DNA of 64,000 nt. Source: Chryseobacterium indologenes (GTDB lineage: Bacteria; Bacteroidota; Bacteroidia; Flavobacteriales; Weeksellaceae). The notes below the pieces were generated by a model. It did not search any database. It had not been told where the DNA came from and was given only the letters and a program-made list of their open reading frames with translations. Location of the stretch: NCBI RefSeq assembly GCF_001295265.1, contig NZ_LJOD01000016.1:1-64000 (forward strand), written 5' to 3'. The translations under genes were made by a program, and so were the position numbers. Shown here piece after piece: positions 54,734-62,175 of the stretch; the first letter of the stretch is position 1; every line of letters starts with the position of its first letter.

Positions 54734-55297
54734 ATGAAAAACGTAATAATCAGCTTTTCAGTAGTGATCACTTTTCTGGCTTCCTGCTCACCTTCAGCAG
54801 AAAAAAAAGTGAATCGGACTGATTCTGCGGAGGCAAAAAAAACGGATACGGCTGCTGTGCCTACTCCGGTAAAGAAGACGATATCAAACCCAGAGCTGCC
54901 GGGCGACTTTTCAGCGCTAGTTCCTATTGATGTATTGAACAGTAAGAGTACTAATGTATATGAGAAATATGGGATAGAGTTCTCCGGTAACTGCTACTCC
55001 TGCGATCTGGCAGGCTTATCCGTGACAAAAAATAAGATGGTATGGACCAACGTCTGCGATGAGAAAGATATTTTCGAAATCACTGACTTTTCTTTTTTTA
55101 ATGAAGGAAACAAAACGATTCTGAAAACGCCGGAAAGAATTTATATTTTAACCCCAATAGATAAGGCACCCGTTTACGAGCTGGTTGTAGAAGGCCGGAA
55201 ACTGGAATTGAATAACAAAAGAGTTTCCAGATATTTTACCACACAAAAGGCTATGCCTCTTTTCAAGGAGCATGACTGCGGTGATTTTGAAGGATAA
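54734..55297 (+). CDS. Hypothetical lipoprotein
   Basis: The 187-residue protein has a lipoprotein signal with lipobox LASC (Cys18). A Lys/Thr/Ala-rich linker of about 40 residues follows, then a beta-rich domain with four cysteines: NCYSCDL, TNVCDE and HDCGD. These may form disulfides. No family is recognised. It is monocistronic. Confidence 0.75.
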   Translation: MKNVIISFSVVITFLASCSPSAEKKVNRTDSAEAKKTDTAAVPTPVKKTISNPELPGDFSALVPIDVLNSKSTNVYEKYGIEFSGNCYSCDLAGLSVTKNKMVWTNVCDEKDIFEITDFSFFNEGNKTILKTPERIYILTPIDKAPVYELVVEGRKLELNNKRVSRYFTTQKAMPLFKEHDCGDFEG

Positions 55298-55532
55298 TAA
55301 AATGCTTAAAGAATGTCAGTTCAGAATAAAAAGTTTTTATTGATGAAGTTTTGAAGAATTAATCTGTTTTTTACTTCCAGCCTTTTAATTTAAGTCAAAA
55401 TAAATAGATTTCCAGTTGAACGGGGTAGTATTAAACTTCCATCTTCCCACTTTTATAAAAATTTTAACAGCTTTATTTCCTGTGTTTTAAGCCGTTTTTT
55501 GTAAATTCGTTTTAATCAACAAATACTTTACT

Positions 55533-55646
55533 ATGGGAAAAGGAGACAAAAAATCAAGAAGAGGAAAGATCAATTCGGGAAGCTATGGAAAAAGAAGACC
55601 GAGAAAATCCTCTAAAAGGGCTGCCGAAAACAAAGCAAAGTCGTAA
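55533..55646 (+). CDS. 30S ribosomal protein THX
   Basis: The 37-residue, very basic product MGKGDKKSRRGKINSG through ENKAKS has the pattern of ribosomal protein THX, first seen in the Thermus 30S subunit and widespread in Bacteroidota. It binds in a cavity of the 30S head. It is too short for ordinary ORF cut-offs but has the conserved start and a perfect hairpin terminator directly after it. Confidence 0.9.
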   Translation: MGKGDKKSRRGKINSGSYGKRRPRKSSKRAAENKAKS

Positions 55647-55651
55647 AAGTA

Positions 55652-55684
55652 AAAAGGCCGGAGAAACTTCTCCGGCCTTTTCAG
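55652..55684. terminator. Bidirectional terminator between THX and DUF937
   Basis: AAAAGGCCGGAGAA and TTCTCCGGCCTTTT form a perfect 14-bp inverted repeat between convergent genes. It can serve both strands. Confidence 0.9.
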
Positions 55685-55698
55685 ATATACAAATTAAA

Positions 55699-56352
55699 TT
55701 ATTTTCCTCCTAAAATATTTCCAAGAATACTGCCTAAGCCTCCTCCTTGCTGTTGATTGCTTCCACCTCCAAGTACACTTCCTAAAATGTCATTCAGCGG
55801 ATTTCCTGAAGACTGAGACTGCCCTCCTCCTAAAACGCTTCCTAAAATATCATTCAAAGGATTAGACTGTTGAGCCTGAGCCTGGTTGGATGCATTTCCA
55901 AGGATTCCTCCTAAAAGATCTCCCAAACCGCCAGCACCTACGTTACCCTGTTGCTTTTCTTTACCGATATAGCCCATCACAACAGGAGCAAGCATCGCAA
56001 GGATAGGTCCTATTTTGTCGATGGAGATTCCTGTATTCTGAGAAAGCTGGTTCTCTACATTGTTTTTCTGTCCTCCAAAAATATGGTCAAGGATAGATCC
56101 GCCTTCAGCCTGTCTTGATTCAATTTGTGAAGCATCGTTAAGAATGCTTCCGTCGTGGTCTTTATCCAGTGCATTGTTCAGGGCTTCTGCTTCTTTGGCG
56201 TCCTGTGATTTGTTTCTAAGGTAAGAAATAATCAGAGGGGCAGCGACTGCCAGTAGAGCGATAATCTGGTTTCTGCTGATTCCAAATTTGTTTTCAGCCT
56301 GCTCAGCAACCTGATTGCTGGTGTTCCCTGTAAGTAGGTCAATTAAACTCAT
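55699..56352 (-). CDS. DUF937 domain protein with Gly/Gln-rich repeats
   Basis: The 217-residue protein has two DUF937-type helical segments (about 1-55 and 95-135). A low-complexity C-terminal half follows, with repeats of the form NPLNDILGSVLGGG in Gly-, Gln- and Ser-rich sequence. There is no signal peptide. The family (including YidB-like proteins) has no settled function. A TAACTTTG -7 element lies at 56382-56389. Confidence 0.85.
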   Translation of the reverse strand: MSLIDLLTGNTSNQVAEQAENKFGISRNQIIALLAVAAPLIISYLRNKSQDAKEAEALNNALDKDHDGSILNDASQIESRQAEGGSILDHIFGGQKNNVENQLSQNTGISIDKIGPILAMLAPVVMGYIGKEKQQGNVGAGGLGDLLGGILGNASNQAQAQQSNPLNDILGSVLGGGQSQSSGNPLNDILGSVLGGGSNQQQGGGLGSILGNILGGK

Positions 56353-56381
56353 GTTTGTGTTTATTTAAAAATTAAGTGAAC

Positions 56382-56389
56382 CAAAGTTA
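56382..56389 (-). promoter_or_regulatory. -7 element of the DUF937 gene
   Basis: The reverse strand reads TAACTTTG (TAnnTTTG), 29 nt before the ATG. Confidence 0.5.
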
Positions 56390-56487
56390 TCAAAAAATAT
56401 GCCTGATAAAATTTCTATGGTTCATAATTATTGTTAAAATTTAGAATCATTAGAACCAGGCAGCCATAGGTTCAGATTTTTGAAAAA

Positions 56488-56997
56488 CTAATTCTTTACA
56501 ATGGGCACATTAGAACATGCCTCTCCAAACATTAAAGATTTTACAATAGGCTTTAGCTGCTCAACCAGTTCTATATAAGCATTTTCCGGAATTTCTTTAT
56601 CTGAACACCCTTTTACCAGCACTCTTTTTCCTCTCATTTCATCAAAATCATACCGTTGGATAGCATTATGCATCAGGATAACTTCAAGATCTTCACGATT
56701 TCCGAAAACGATTTTTTTAGTAACATCTGTCAGTTTAGCCGTCAATAAAAAATAAGCCCAAAGAGGGACGATAGCCTCCGCGGAATTATAAATATAAACA
56801 TACGCGTCCCGATATTCTTCAACATCAATGGCCGCTACTTTTTCGCGGAAATCCTTTTCCTTGAGAATCATTTCCATGAACAGGAAATCTTTAAGGTCAA
56901 TGCCTTTTCTTACGCCTTTCGGAACAAGATCGGTAAGGTCAAAATTGATTAAACCGCTTTCCGCAACTTTATTTCGGATTTCAAATTCTTCTGACAT
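56488..56997 (-). CDS. DUF2480 family protein
   Basis: The 169-residue cytosolic protein matches the pattern of the Bacteroidota-specific DUF2480 family. It opens with VAESGLINFDLTDLVPKGVRKGIDLKDFLFMEMILKEKDFR and has IVPLWAYFLL, VLVKGCSDKEIPENAYIELV and a terminal SLMFGEACSNVPIVK. The function is unknown. The ATG at 56997 is preferred; one three codons upstream is possible. It is divergent from lpxB. Confidence 0.88.
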   Translation of the reverse strand: MSEEFEIRNKVAESGLINFDLTDLVPKGVRKGIDLKDFLFMEMILKEKDFREKVAAIDVEEYRDAYVYIYNSAEAIVPLWAYFLLTAKLTDVTKKIVFGNREDLEVILMHNAIQRYDFDEMRGKRVLVKGCSDKEIPENAYIELVEQLKPIVKSLMFGEACSNVPIVKN

Positions 56998-57006
56998 TTT
57001 TATCAT

Positions 57007-57024
57007 TATCTTTGAGCAAATTTA
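57007..57024. promoter_or_regulatory. Overlapping divergent -7 elements of lpxB and the DUF2480 gene
   Basis: TATCTTTG on the forward strand (57007-57014) and TAAATTTG on the reverse strand (57024-57017) lie back to back, so the two genes have closely packed divergent promoters. Confidence 0.5.
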
Positions 57025-57131
57025 CAAATTAGATCTATACCAGACTTAATTTGTTCTCTATCCTTATTATAGAAACCTCCCATGATAAAAGTGAGGTGGA
57101 AATTATACAAATAAAACAGATTTCGAAAGAA

Positions 57132-58244
57132 ATGAAATATTACGTTATTGCCGGTGAAGCTTCCGGAGATCTGCATGGAAGCAATTTAATGAAAGCCCTC
57201 AAACAGAAGGATCCTGATGCAGAATTCAGATTCTGGGGGGGAGATCTTATGCAGAAGCAGGGCGGAACAATGGTAAAACATTACCGTGATCTTGCATTTA
57301 TGGGATTTCTGGAAGTGGCCATGAATCTTAGAACTATCCTGAACAATATCAAATTCTGTAAAGAAGATATTAAGAGATATACACCTGATGTACTGATCCT
57401 GATTGATTATCCGGGGTTTAATTTAAGAATTGCAAAATTTGCGAAAAAACTCGGTATTGAAGTTGTGTATTATATTTCTCCTCAGCTATGGGCCTGGAAA
57501 GAAGGAAGGGTAAAAATCATTAAAAAATACGTGGATGAAATGATGGTGATTCTTCCATTTGAGAAAGACTTCTACAAAAAGCACGGAGTACATTCCCATT
57601 TTGTAGGACATCCGCTGCTTGATGCTATTTCCACGCTTCAGGATATTAATATTGAAGATTTTAAAAAAGAAAACGGGCTGAACGAAAAAGAAATTATTGC
57701 CCTGCTTCCCGGCTCCAGAAAGCAGGAAGTGGAAAAGATGCTGGAGATCATGCTTTCCGTAAGGCCGTATTTTAAAAATTATCAGTTCGTGATTGCCGGT
57801 GCTCCAAGTCTTCCGAAGGAATTCTATCAGAAATATGTAGATGGCAATGTGCATTTTGTTTCCAACAGGACGTATGACCTGCTGAGGTGCTCCAAAGCAG
57901 CGCTTGTTACTTCCGGAACAGCCACCTTGGAAACTGCACTCTTGAATATTCCGGAAGTAGTATGCTACCGGGGAAGCCGTATTTCTTATGCAATTGCCAA
58001 AAGGCTTGTGAAAAATATCAATTACATTTCCCTGGTCAACCTCATTATGGACCGGGAGGTGGTAAAAGAGCTGATTCAGAATGATCTTACAACCCAAAAC
58101 CTGGTGGATGAACTGAATAAAATGTTAGGGGGAGAAACAAGAGAAAAAGTACTGAAAGATTATAGCCTTCTAAGGGAAAAGCTGGGTGGAAAAGGAGCCA
58201 GCGATCATGCTGCTGAAGTCATTCTGAAAGGACAAAGATCATAA
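57132..58244 (+). CDS. lpxB: Lipid-A-disaccharide synthase
   Basis: LpxB condenses UDP-2,3-diacylglucosamine with lipid X in lipid A synthesis at the inner membrane. The 370-residue protein starts MKYYVIAGEASGDLHGS, the conserved opening of the GT19 family. It has DYPGFNLRIAKFAKK, ISPQLWAWKEGR and the sugar-nucleotide site region VTSGTATLETAL. The frame is open 27 codons further upstream, but that part is not family-like, so the ATG at 57132 is used. Confidence 0.95.
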   Translation: MKYYVIAGEASGDLHGSNLMKALKQKDPDAEFRFWGGDLMQKQGGTMVKHYRDLAFMGFLEVAMNLRTILNNIKFCKEDIKRYTPDVLILIDYPGFNLRIAKFAKKLGIEVVYYISPQLWAWKEGRVKIIKKYVDEMMVILPFEKDFYKKHGVHSHFVGHPLLDAISTLQDINIEDFKKENGLNEKEIIALLPGSRKQEVEKMLEIMLSVRPYFKNYQFVIAGAPSLPKEFYQKYVDGNVHFVSNRTYDLLRCSKAALVTSGTATLETALLNIPEVVCYRGSRISYAIAKRLVKNINYISLVNLIMDREVVKELIQNDLTTQNLVDELNKMLGGETREKVLKDYSLLREKLGGKGASDHAAEVILKGQRS

Positions 58245-58296
58245 TGGAACAGGTATTTCAGAAGTTGTTAATAACTGTGAATTTAGACTGGTTAAG

Positions 58297-59379
58297 ATGA
58301 ATTATTTAAAAAATGTACTGACGTTTTTCATAGTTTTGTTTTCAGTATCAGAGCTTTCTGCACAAAGTGCCCGGGAAAAAATACAGATCTTCTATTACGG
58401 CTGGTACGGAAATCCTGCTGCTGATGGACAGTATCATCACTGGAATCATGATATTCTCCCGCATTGGAAGGATCCTCAGTGGAACAACCTGGGAAACTAT
58501 AAAGGGGGTGATGATATCGGGGCAAACTTCTATCCGGCTTTAGGAAATTACAGCTCCAATGACCCTGAAATTATCGGCAGACATATGAAGATGATCAGAG
58601 AATCCGGAGTTGGAGTATTGGTCATAAGCTGGCTGGGCAAAGATTCATTTACCGATAAAAGTGTTAGCAGATATCTGGATGCCGCAGATCAGCAGGGACT
58701 TAAAATTGCATTTCATATAGAGCCATTTTATAAAAATATTTCTGAATTTAAAGAACAGATTTCCTATCTGATTCATACCTATTCCCGCCATCATGCTTTT
58801 TACAGAAAAGATGGGAAACCTTTATTTTATGTGTACGACAGCTATAAAATTTCACCGGAAGAATGGTCAAAATTACTTTCTGAAAACGGAGAAGAAACAT
58901 TAAGAAAAACAGAACTGGATGCCCTTTATATAGGTTTGTGGGTTGAGAAAAATGATGCGGATTTCTTTGGAAAATCAGGTTTTGATGGTTTTTATACTTA
59001 CTTTGCCAGTGAAGGTTTTGTTTTCGGGAGTACGGTTTCTAACTGGGATTATCTGTCTCAGTATGCAAAAGAGCATCATCTTATGTTTATTCCCTGTGTT
59101 GGTCCCGGATATTCTGATACAAGAATTAGACCCTGGAACAGCGCCAATTTTAAAAGCAGGGAGAGCGGAAAGTATTATGAAAGAATGTTTGATGCAGCCA
59201 TAAAAGTTAAACCGGAGCTGATAGGTATAACATCCTTTAATGAATGGCATGAGGGAACACAGATAGAGCCTGCAGTTTCTAAAAATTCAGGAACCTTTAC
59301 TTACGAAGATTATGGAAAAGATTCATGGTTTTACATTAATGAAACCAAAAGGCTGACAGACCGGTTCCTGAAAAGATAA
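58297..59379 (+). CDS. Exported GH99-like glycoside hydrolase (endo-alpha-mannosidase type)
   Basis: The 360-residue protein has a signal peptide (MNYLKNVLTFF to LSAQ) and a TIM-barrel-like domain opening IQIFYYGWYGNP. The C-terminal motif SFNEWHEGTQIEPA carries the two conserved Glu residues of GH99 endo-alpha-1,2-mannosidases/mannanases. It would cut alpha-mannosidic chains of eukaryotic or yeast glycans, or a related self glycan. No polysaccharide-utilisation locus surrounds it. It is monocistronic, 52 bases after lpxB. Confidence 0.88.
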   Translation: MNYLKNVLTFFIVLFSVSELSAQSAREKIQIFYYGWYGNPAADGQYHHWNHDILPHWKDPQWNNLGNYKGGDDIGANFYPALGNYSSNDPEIIGRHMKMIRESGVGVLVISWLGKDSFTDKSVSRYLDAADQQGLKIAFHIEPFYKNISEFKEQISYLIHTYSRHHAFYRKDGKPLFYVYDSYKISPEEWSKLLSENGEETLRKTELDALYIGLWVEKNDADFFGKSGFDGFYTYFASEGFVFGSTVSNWDYLSQYAKEHHLMFIPCVGPGYSDTRIRPWNSANFKSRESGKYYERMFDAAIKVKPELIGITSFNEWHEGTQIEPAVSKNSGTFTYEDYGKDSWFYINETKRLTDRFLKR

Positions 59380-59583
59380 TGATTGTTTAAGATTTAAACC
59401 TGAATTTCAATACAAACCAAATTTATAAACGATAGTTTTTGTTTTTCTGTAAACTCTTGATTTTATAGTAAATATTCAGGCTTTCTGTTGTTTATTCATC
59501 ATTATTAAAATGTTGCAACCCTGCAAAGCCAGTGTTAACAGCTGGATATAGAAATCAATACTTTTTATGACAAAATATTGATT

Positions 59584-61353
59584 GTGAATAAACAGCCTCT
59601 TCTTATTCTTACTATATGCTTTATTCTGGGAATTTTTTTTCAGGATTACTTTTTGCTGGGTAGAAAATCTGTTTATTTTGTCATTTCAGCTTGTGTTCTT
59701 ATTCTGATTCTGACTTTTTTTCATTCTTATTTCCTGCATAAATCCAAAACGGTTCTGTTGGGACTGATGTTTTTCGGAGCCGCTGTGGTTATCCACTTTT
59801 TCAATACGTTTCAGTCCCGGAAATACTCATTTTCTTCCAGGGAAACCATTATTTTTAAGATTTCAAAAAAATTAAATTCTACGGAGAAAAATAAAAAATA
59901 TGAAGCTGAAATTCAGGTGGGAAAACGGAAACTGAATGCAGTAATTTATATTCCTAAAAAGAATAAGGAACTGGATTTTAAACATTATTACAAGGCACAG
60001 GCTTATATTTCAAAACCGGAGTCGCCACCTTATGATTTTCAATTTAATTATGCCGCGTATTTAAACCGGAAAGGTATTGAATATCAATGCTATGTTTTGG
60101 ACGGGATATCATCGTCTGTAAGGAGTGACATGACCCCTTTCGAAAAAATTAAGCAGCGGCGGCTTGATGTACTTCTGATGATTGATCATTCAGCAATGTC
60201 CGGTAAAACCCGGGAATTTTTAAAAGGCATGATCCTGGCAGACAGAACAGAGACTGATTCTGATACTGTACAGGATTTCAGCAGGTCAGGGTTGGTCCAT
60301 TTTCTGGCGATATCCGGAACACATATTATTGTGATTTTCGGTATCTTTTATTTTCTGTTTACGCGTTTCAGCCCCCTTCAGTTCAGGAAATATGCCGTAG
60401 TGTTGAGCTTGTTTTTCATCTGGTTATTTGCCGGGTTTATAGGATTCGGGAATTCTGTGGTCCGCTCCTGTATTATGCTGAGTGTTTATTTTGTCTATGT
60501 GCTGCTTCAGAGAAAACCGGATCTGCTTCACTCACTTTCCCTTTCGGCATTGATTATCCTGTGTCTGGATACACAGCAGATTTTTGATGTTGGATTCCAG
60601 CTTAGTTTTCTGGCTGTTTTGGGCATTTTTTGGCTGAATCAGCCTTTACTGCGGTATTTTCCTGAACAGGACCATTATTTGAAAAAGCTGCTGTTCAGTA
60701 CCATAACCATATCACTGTCTGCACAGCTGGCAACACTGCCGTTAATACTGTATTATTTTCACCAGTTTTCGCTGATTTCTTTTCCTGCAAATATCCTGAT
60801 CATCCCCTTTTCGGAATCAGTTATTGTATTTTCTTTTCTGATGACAGTTCTTATCGCTCTGCAACTTGATTTCACCCTGTTCAATGTGATCTATGATTCC
60901 TCTATCAATATTCTTTTGAAGGTGATTCATGGGCTGGCAGAATCCAAATCCCTGTTTTACACGGATATTCCGATGAATCCGGCTGAAGTGTTTCTACTCT
61001 TCATAATGGTGTATATGACAGGAGTTGTGCTCAGGAAATATAGTCTTAGAAACAAAGTTAGAATGACGGCAGCAGTGGTTGTATTTTTTATTTTTCGTAC
61101 AGGATGTAATGTATATGAGAACCAAAGGAATGAAATTCTTTTTTATGAGATGGATAAAAGCCGGATTTTTTCAATAAAAAAAGGAAATATAGCTGAATTC
61201 TGGGTTTCTGAAAAGTCGGACGAAGAGAAGATCCGGAAGTTTATTATAAGCCCTTACTGCTCTTCCAGACGGGTTCGCAGCTTTGATGTAAAAACCTTTC
61301 CCCTTACCGCACAACACATGGAATACGAAGGGCAAATTTATCCCTTAAAATAA
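59584..61353 (+). CDS. Short ComEC/Rec2-family competence protein
   Basis: The product is 589 residues from the GTG at 59584, or 591 from a TTG two codons upstream; no in-frame ATG lies near. It has an N-terminal DUF4131 region with two membrane helices and an OB-like segment. The Competence domain follows, with about eight helices and the signature GLVHFLAISGTHIIVIFG. The usual metallo-beta-lactamase C-terminal domain is absent. ComEC forms the DNA channel of natural transformation; short forms like this are common in flavobacteria. Confidence 0.88.
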   Translation: MNKQPLLILTICFILGIFFQDYFLLGRKSVYFVISACVLILILTFFHSYFLHKSKTVLLGLMFFGAAVVIHFFNTFQSRKYSFSSRETIIFKISKKLNSTEKNKKYEAEIQVGKRKLNAVIYIPKKNKELDFKHYYKAQAYISKPESPPYDFQFNYAAYLNRKGIEYQCYVLDGISSSVRSDMTPFEKIKQRRLDVLLMIDHSAMSGKTREFLKGMILADRTETDSDTVQDFSRSGLVHFLAISGTHIIVIFGIFYFLFTRFSPLQFRKYAVVLSLFFIWLFAGFIGFGNSVVRSCIMLSVYFVYVLLQRKPDLLHSLSLSALIILCLDTQQIFDVGFQLSFLAVLGIFWLNQPLLRYFPEQDHYLKKLLFSTITISLSAQLATLPLILYYFHQFSLISFPANILIIPFSESVIVFSFLMTVLIALQLDFTLFNVIYDSSINILLKVIHGLAESKSLFYTDIPMNPAEVFLLFIMVYMTGVVLRKYSLRNKVRMTAAVVVFFIFRTGCNVYENQRNEILFYEMDKSRIFSIKKGNIAEFWVSEKSDEEKIRKFIISPYCSSRRVRSFDVKTFPLTAQHMEYEGQIYPLK

Positions 61354-61466
61354 CCTTGTTTGAAATTCATTTTTCCCGTATTTACAACGTATAAAGCTCT
61401 TATTTAGAAAGATTACAAACTGGCTAATTGTGAGATTTCTCACTTTTCGATATTGTTAACATTTCT

Positions 61467-61474
61467 TAATTTTG
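61467..61474 (+). promoter_or_regulatory. -7 element of the sdh operon
   Basis: TAATTTTG matches TAnnTTTG, 23 nt before the sdhC ATG at 61498. Confidence 0.5.
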
Positions 61475-61497
61475 TGGAAATTCAAATTTAAACTTAT

Positions 61498-62160
61498 ATG
61501 GCAGGTTTAACGAGTTCTACGATAGGTAGAAAATATGCTATGGCATTATCAGCTATGTTTTTGCTGATTTTTCTTATACTGCATTTGACAACCAACTTAT
61601 TATCAGTTCTTAACCGTGATGCTTTCAATACCGCATCAGACTTTATGGGCTATAATCCGTTTGTGCAGTTCTTAATGCAGCCTATTCTTGGCTTTGCAGT
61701 AATTTTCCATTTTGTAATGGGATTTGTATTGGAAATCAAGAATAATAAAGCACGTCCGGTAAAGTACGAATCAAACAATCCTTCTGTGAACTCTTCATGG
61801 ATGTCCAGAAATATGATTATTTCCGGTGCCGTTGTTCTGGCTTTCCTTGCGCTTCACTTATATGATTTCTGGTTGCATGAAATTACGTATAAGTACGTTG
61901 ATGGAACAGCTCCTGATGCTGAACGTTTCTGGCCGGAACTGCACGAGAAGTTTGGAGACCTTTGGAGAGTGGCTTTATATGTAATCTCTTTTGTTCTGTT
62001 AGGACTACACTTAGCTCACGGATTCCAGTCTTCGTTCCAGTCAATCGGGGCAAGACATCCAAAATATACTCCGGTAATTAAAGCTTTCGGAAAATGGTAT
62101 TCAATCCTTATCCCGGCAGGTTTTATTTTTATCGCAATTTATCACTTTGTAACTCAATAA
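61498..62160 (+). CDS. sdhC: Succinate dehydrogenase cytochrome b subunit
   Basis: The 220-residue membrane anchor has five predicted helices with His residues in helices 1, 2, 4 and 5 suited to bind two haem b groups, as in the single-anchor SdhC/FrdC type of Bacteroidota. It begins MAGLTSSTIGRKYAMALSAMFL. It anchors SdhA and SdhB and passes electrons to quinone. SdhA starts 15 bases downstream, so they form an operon. Confidence 0.94.
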   Translation: MAGLTSSTIGRKYAMALSAMFLLIFLILHLTTNLLSVLNRDAFNTASDFMGYNPFVQFLMQPILGFAVIFHFVMGFVLEIKNNKARPVKYESNNPSVNSSWMSRNMIISGAVVLAFLALHLYDFWLHEITYKYVDGTAPDAERFWPELHEKFGDLWRVALYVISFVLLGLHLAHGFQSSFQSIGARHPKYTPVIKAFGKWYSILIPAGFIFIAIYHFVTQ

Positions 62161-62175
62161 TATCAATATACTAAT

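Noticed and set aside
57486..58097. 203-codon reverse-strand ORF
   Set aside because: It lies wholly inside lpxB, has a composition rich in Phe, His and Cys, and shows no family pattern; it is a shadow frame.
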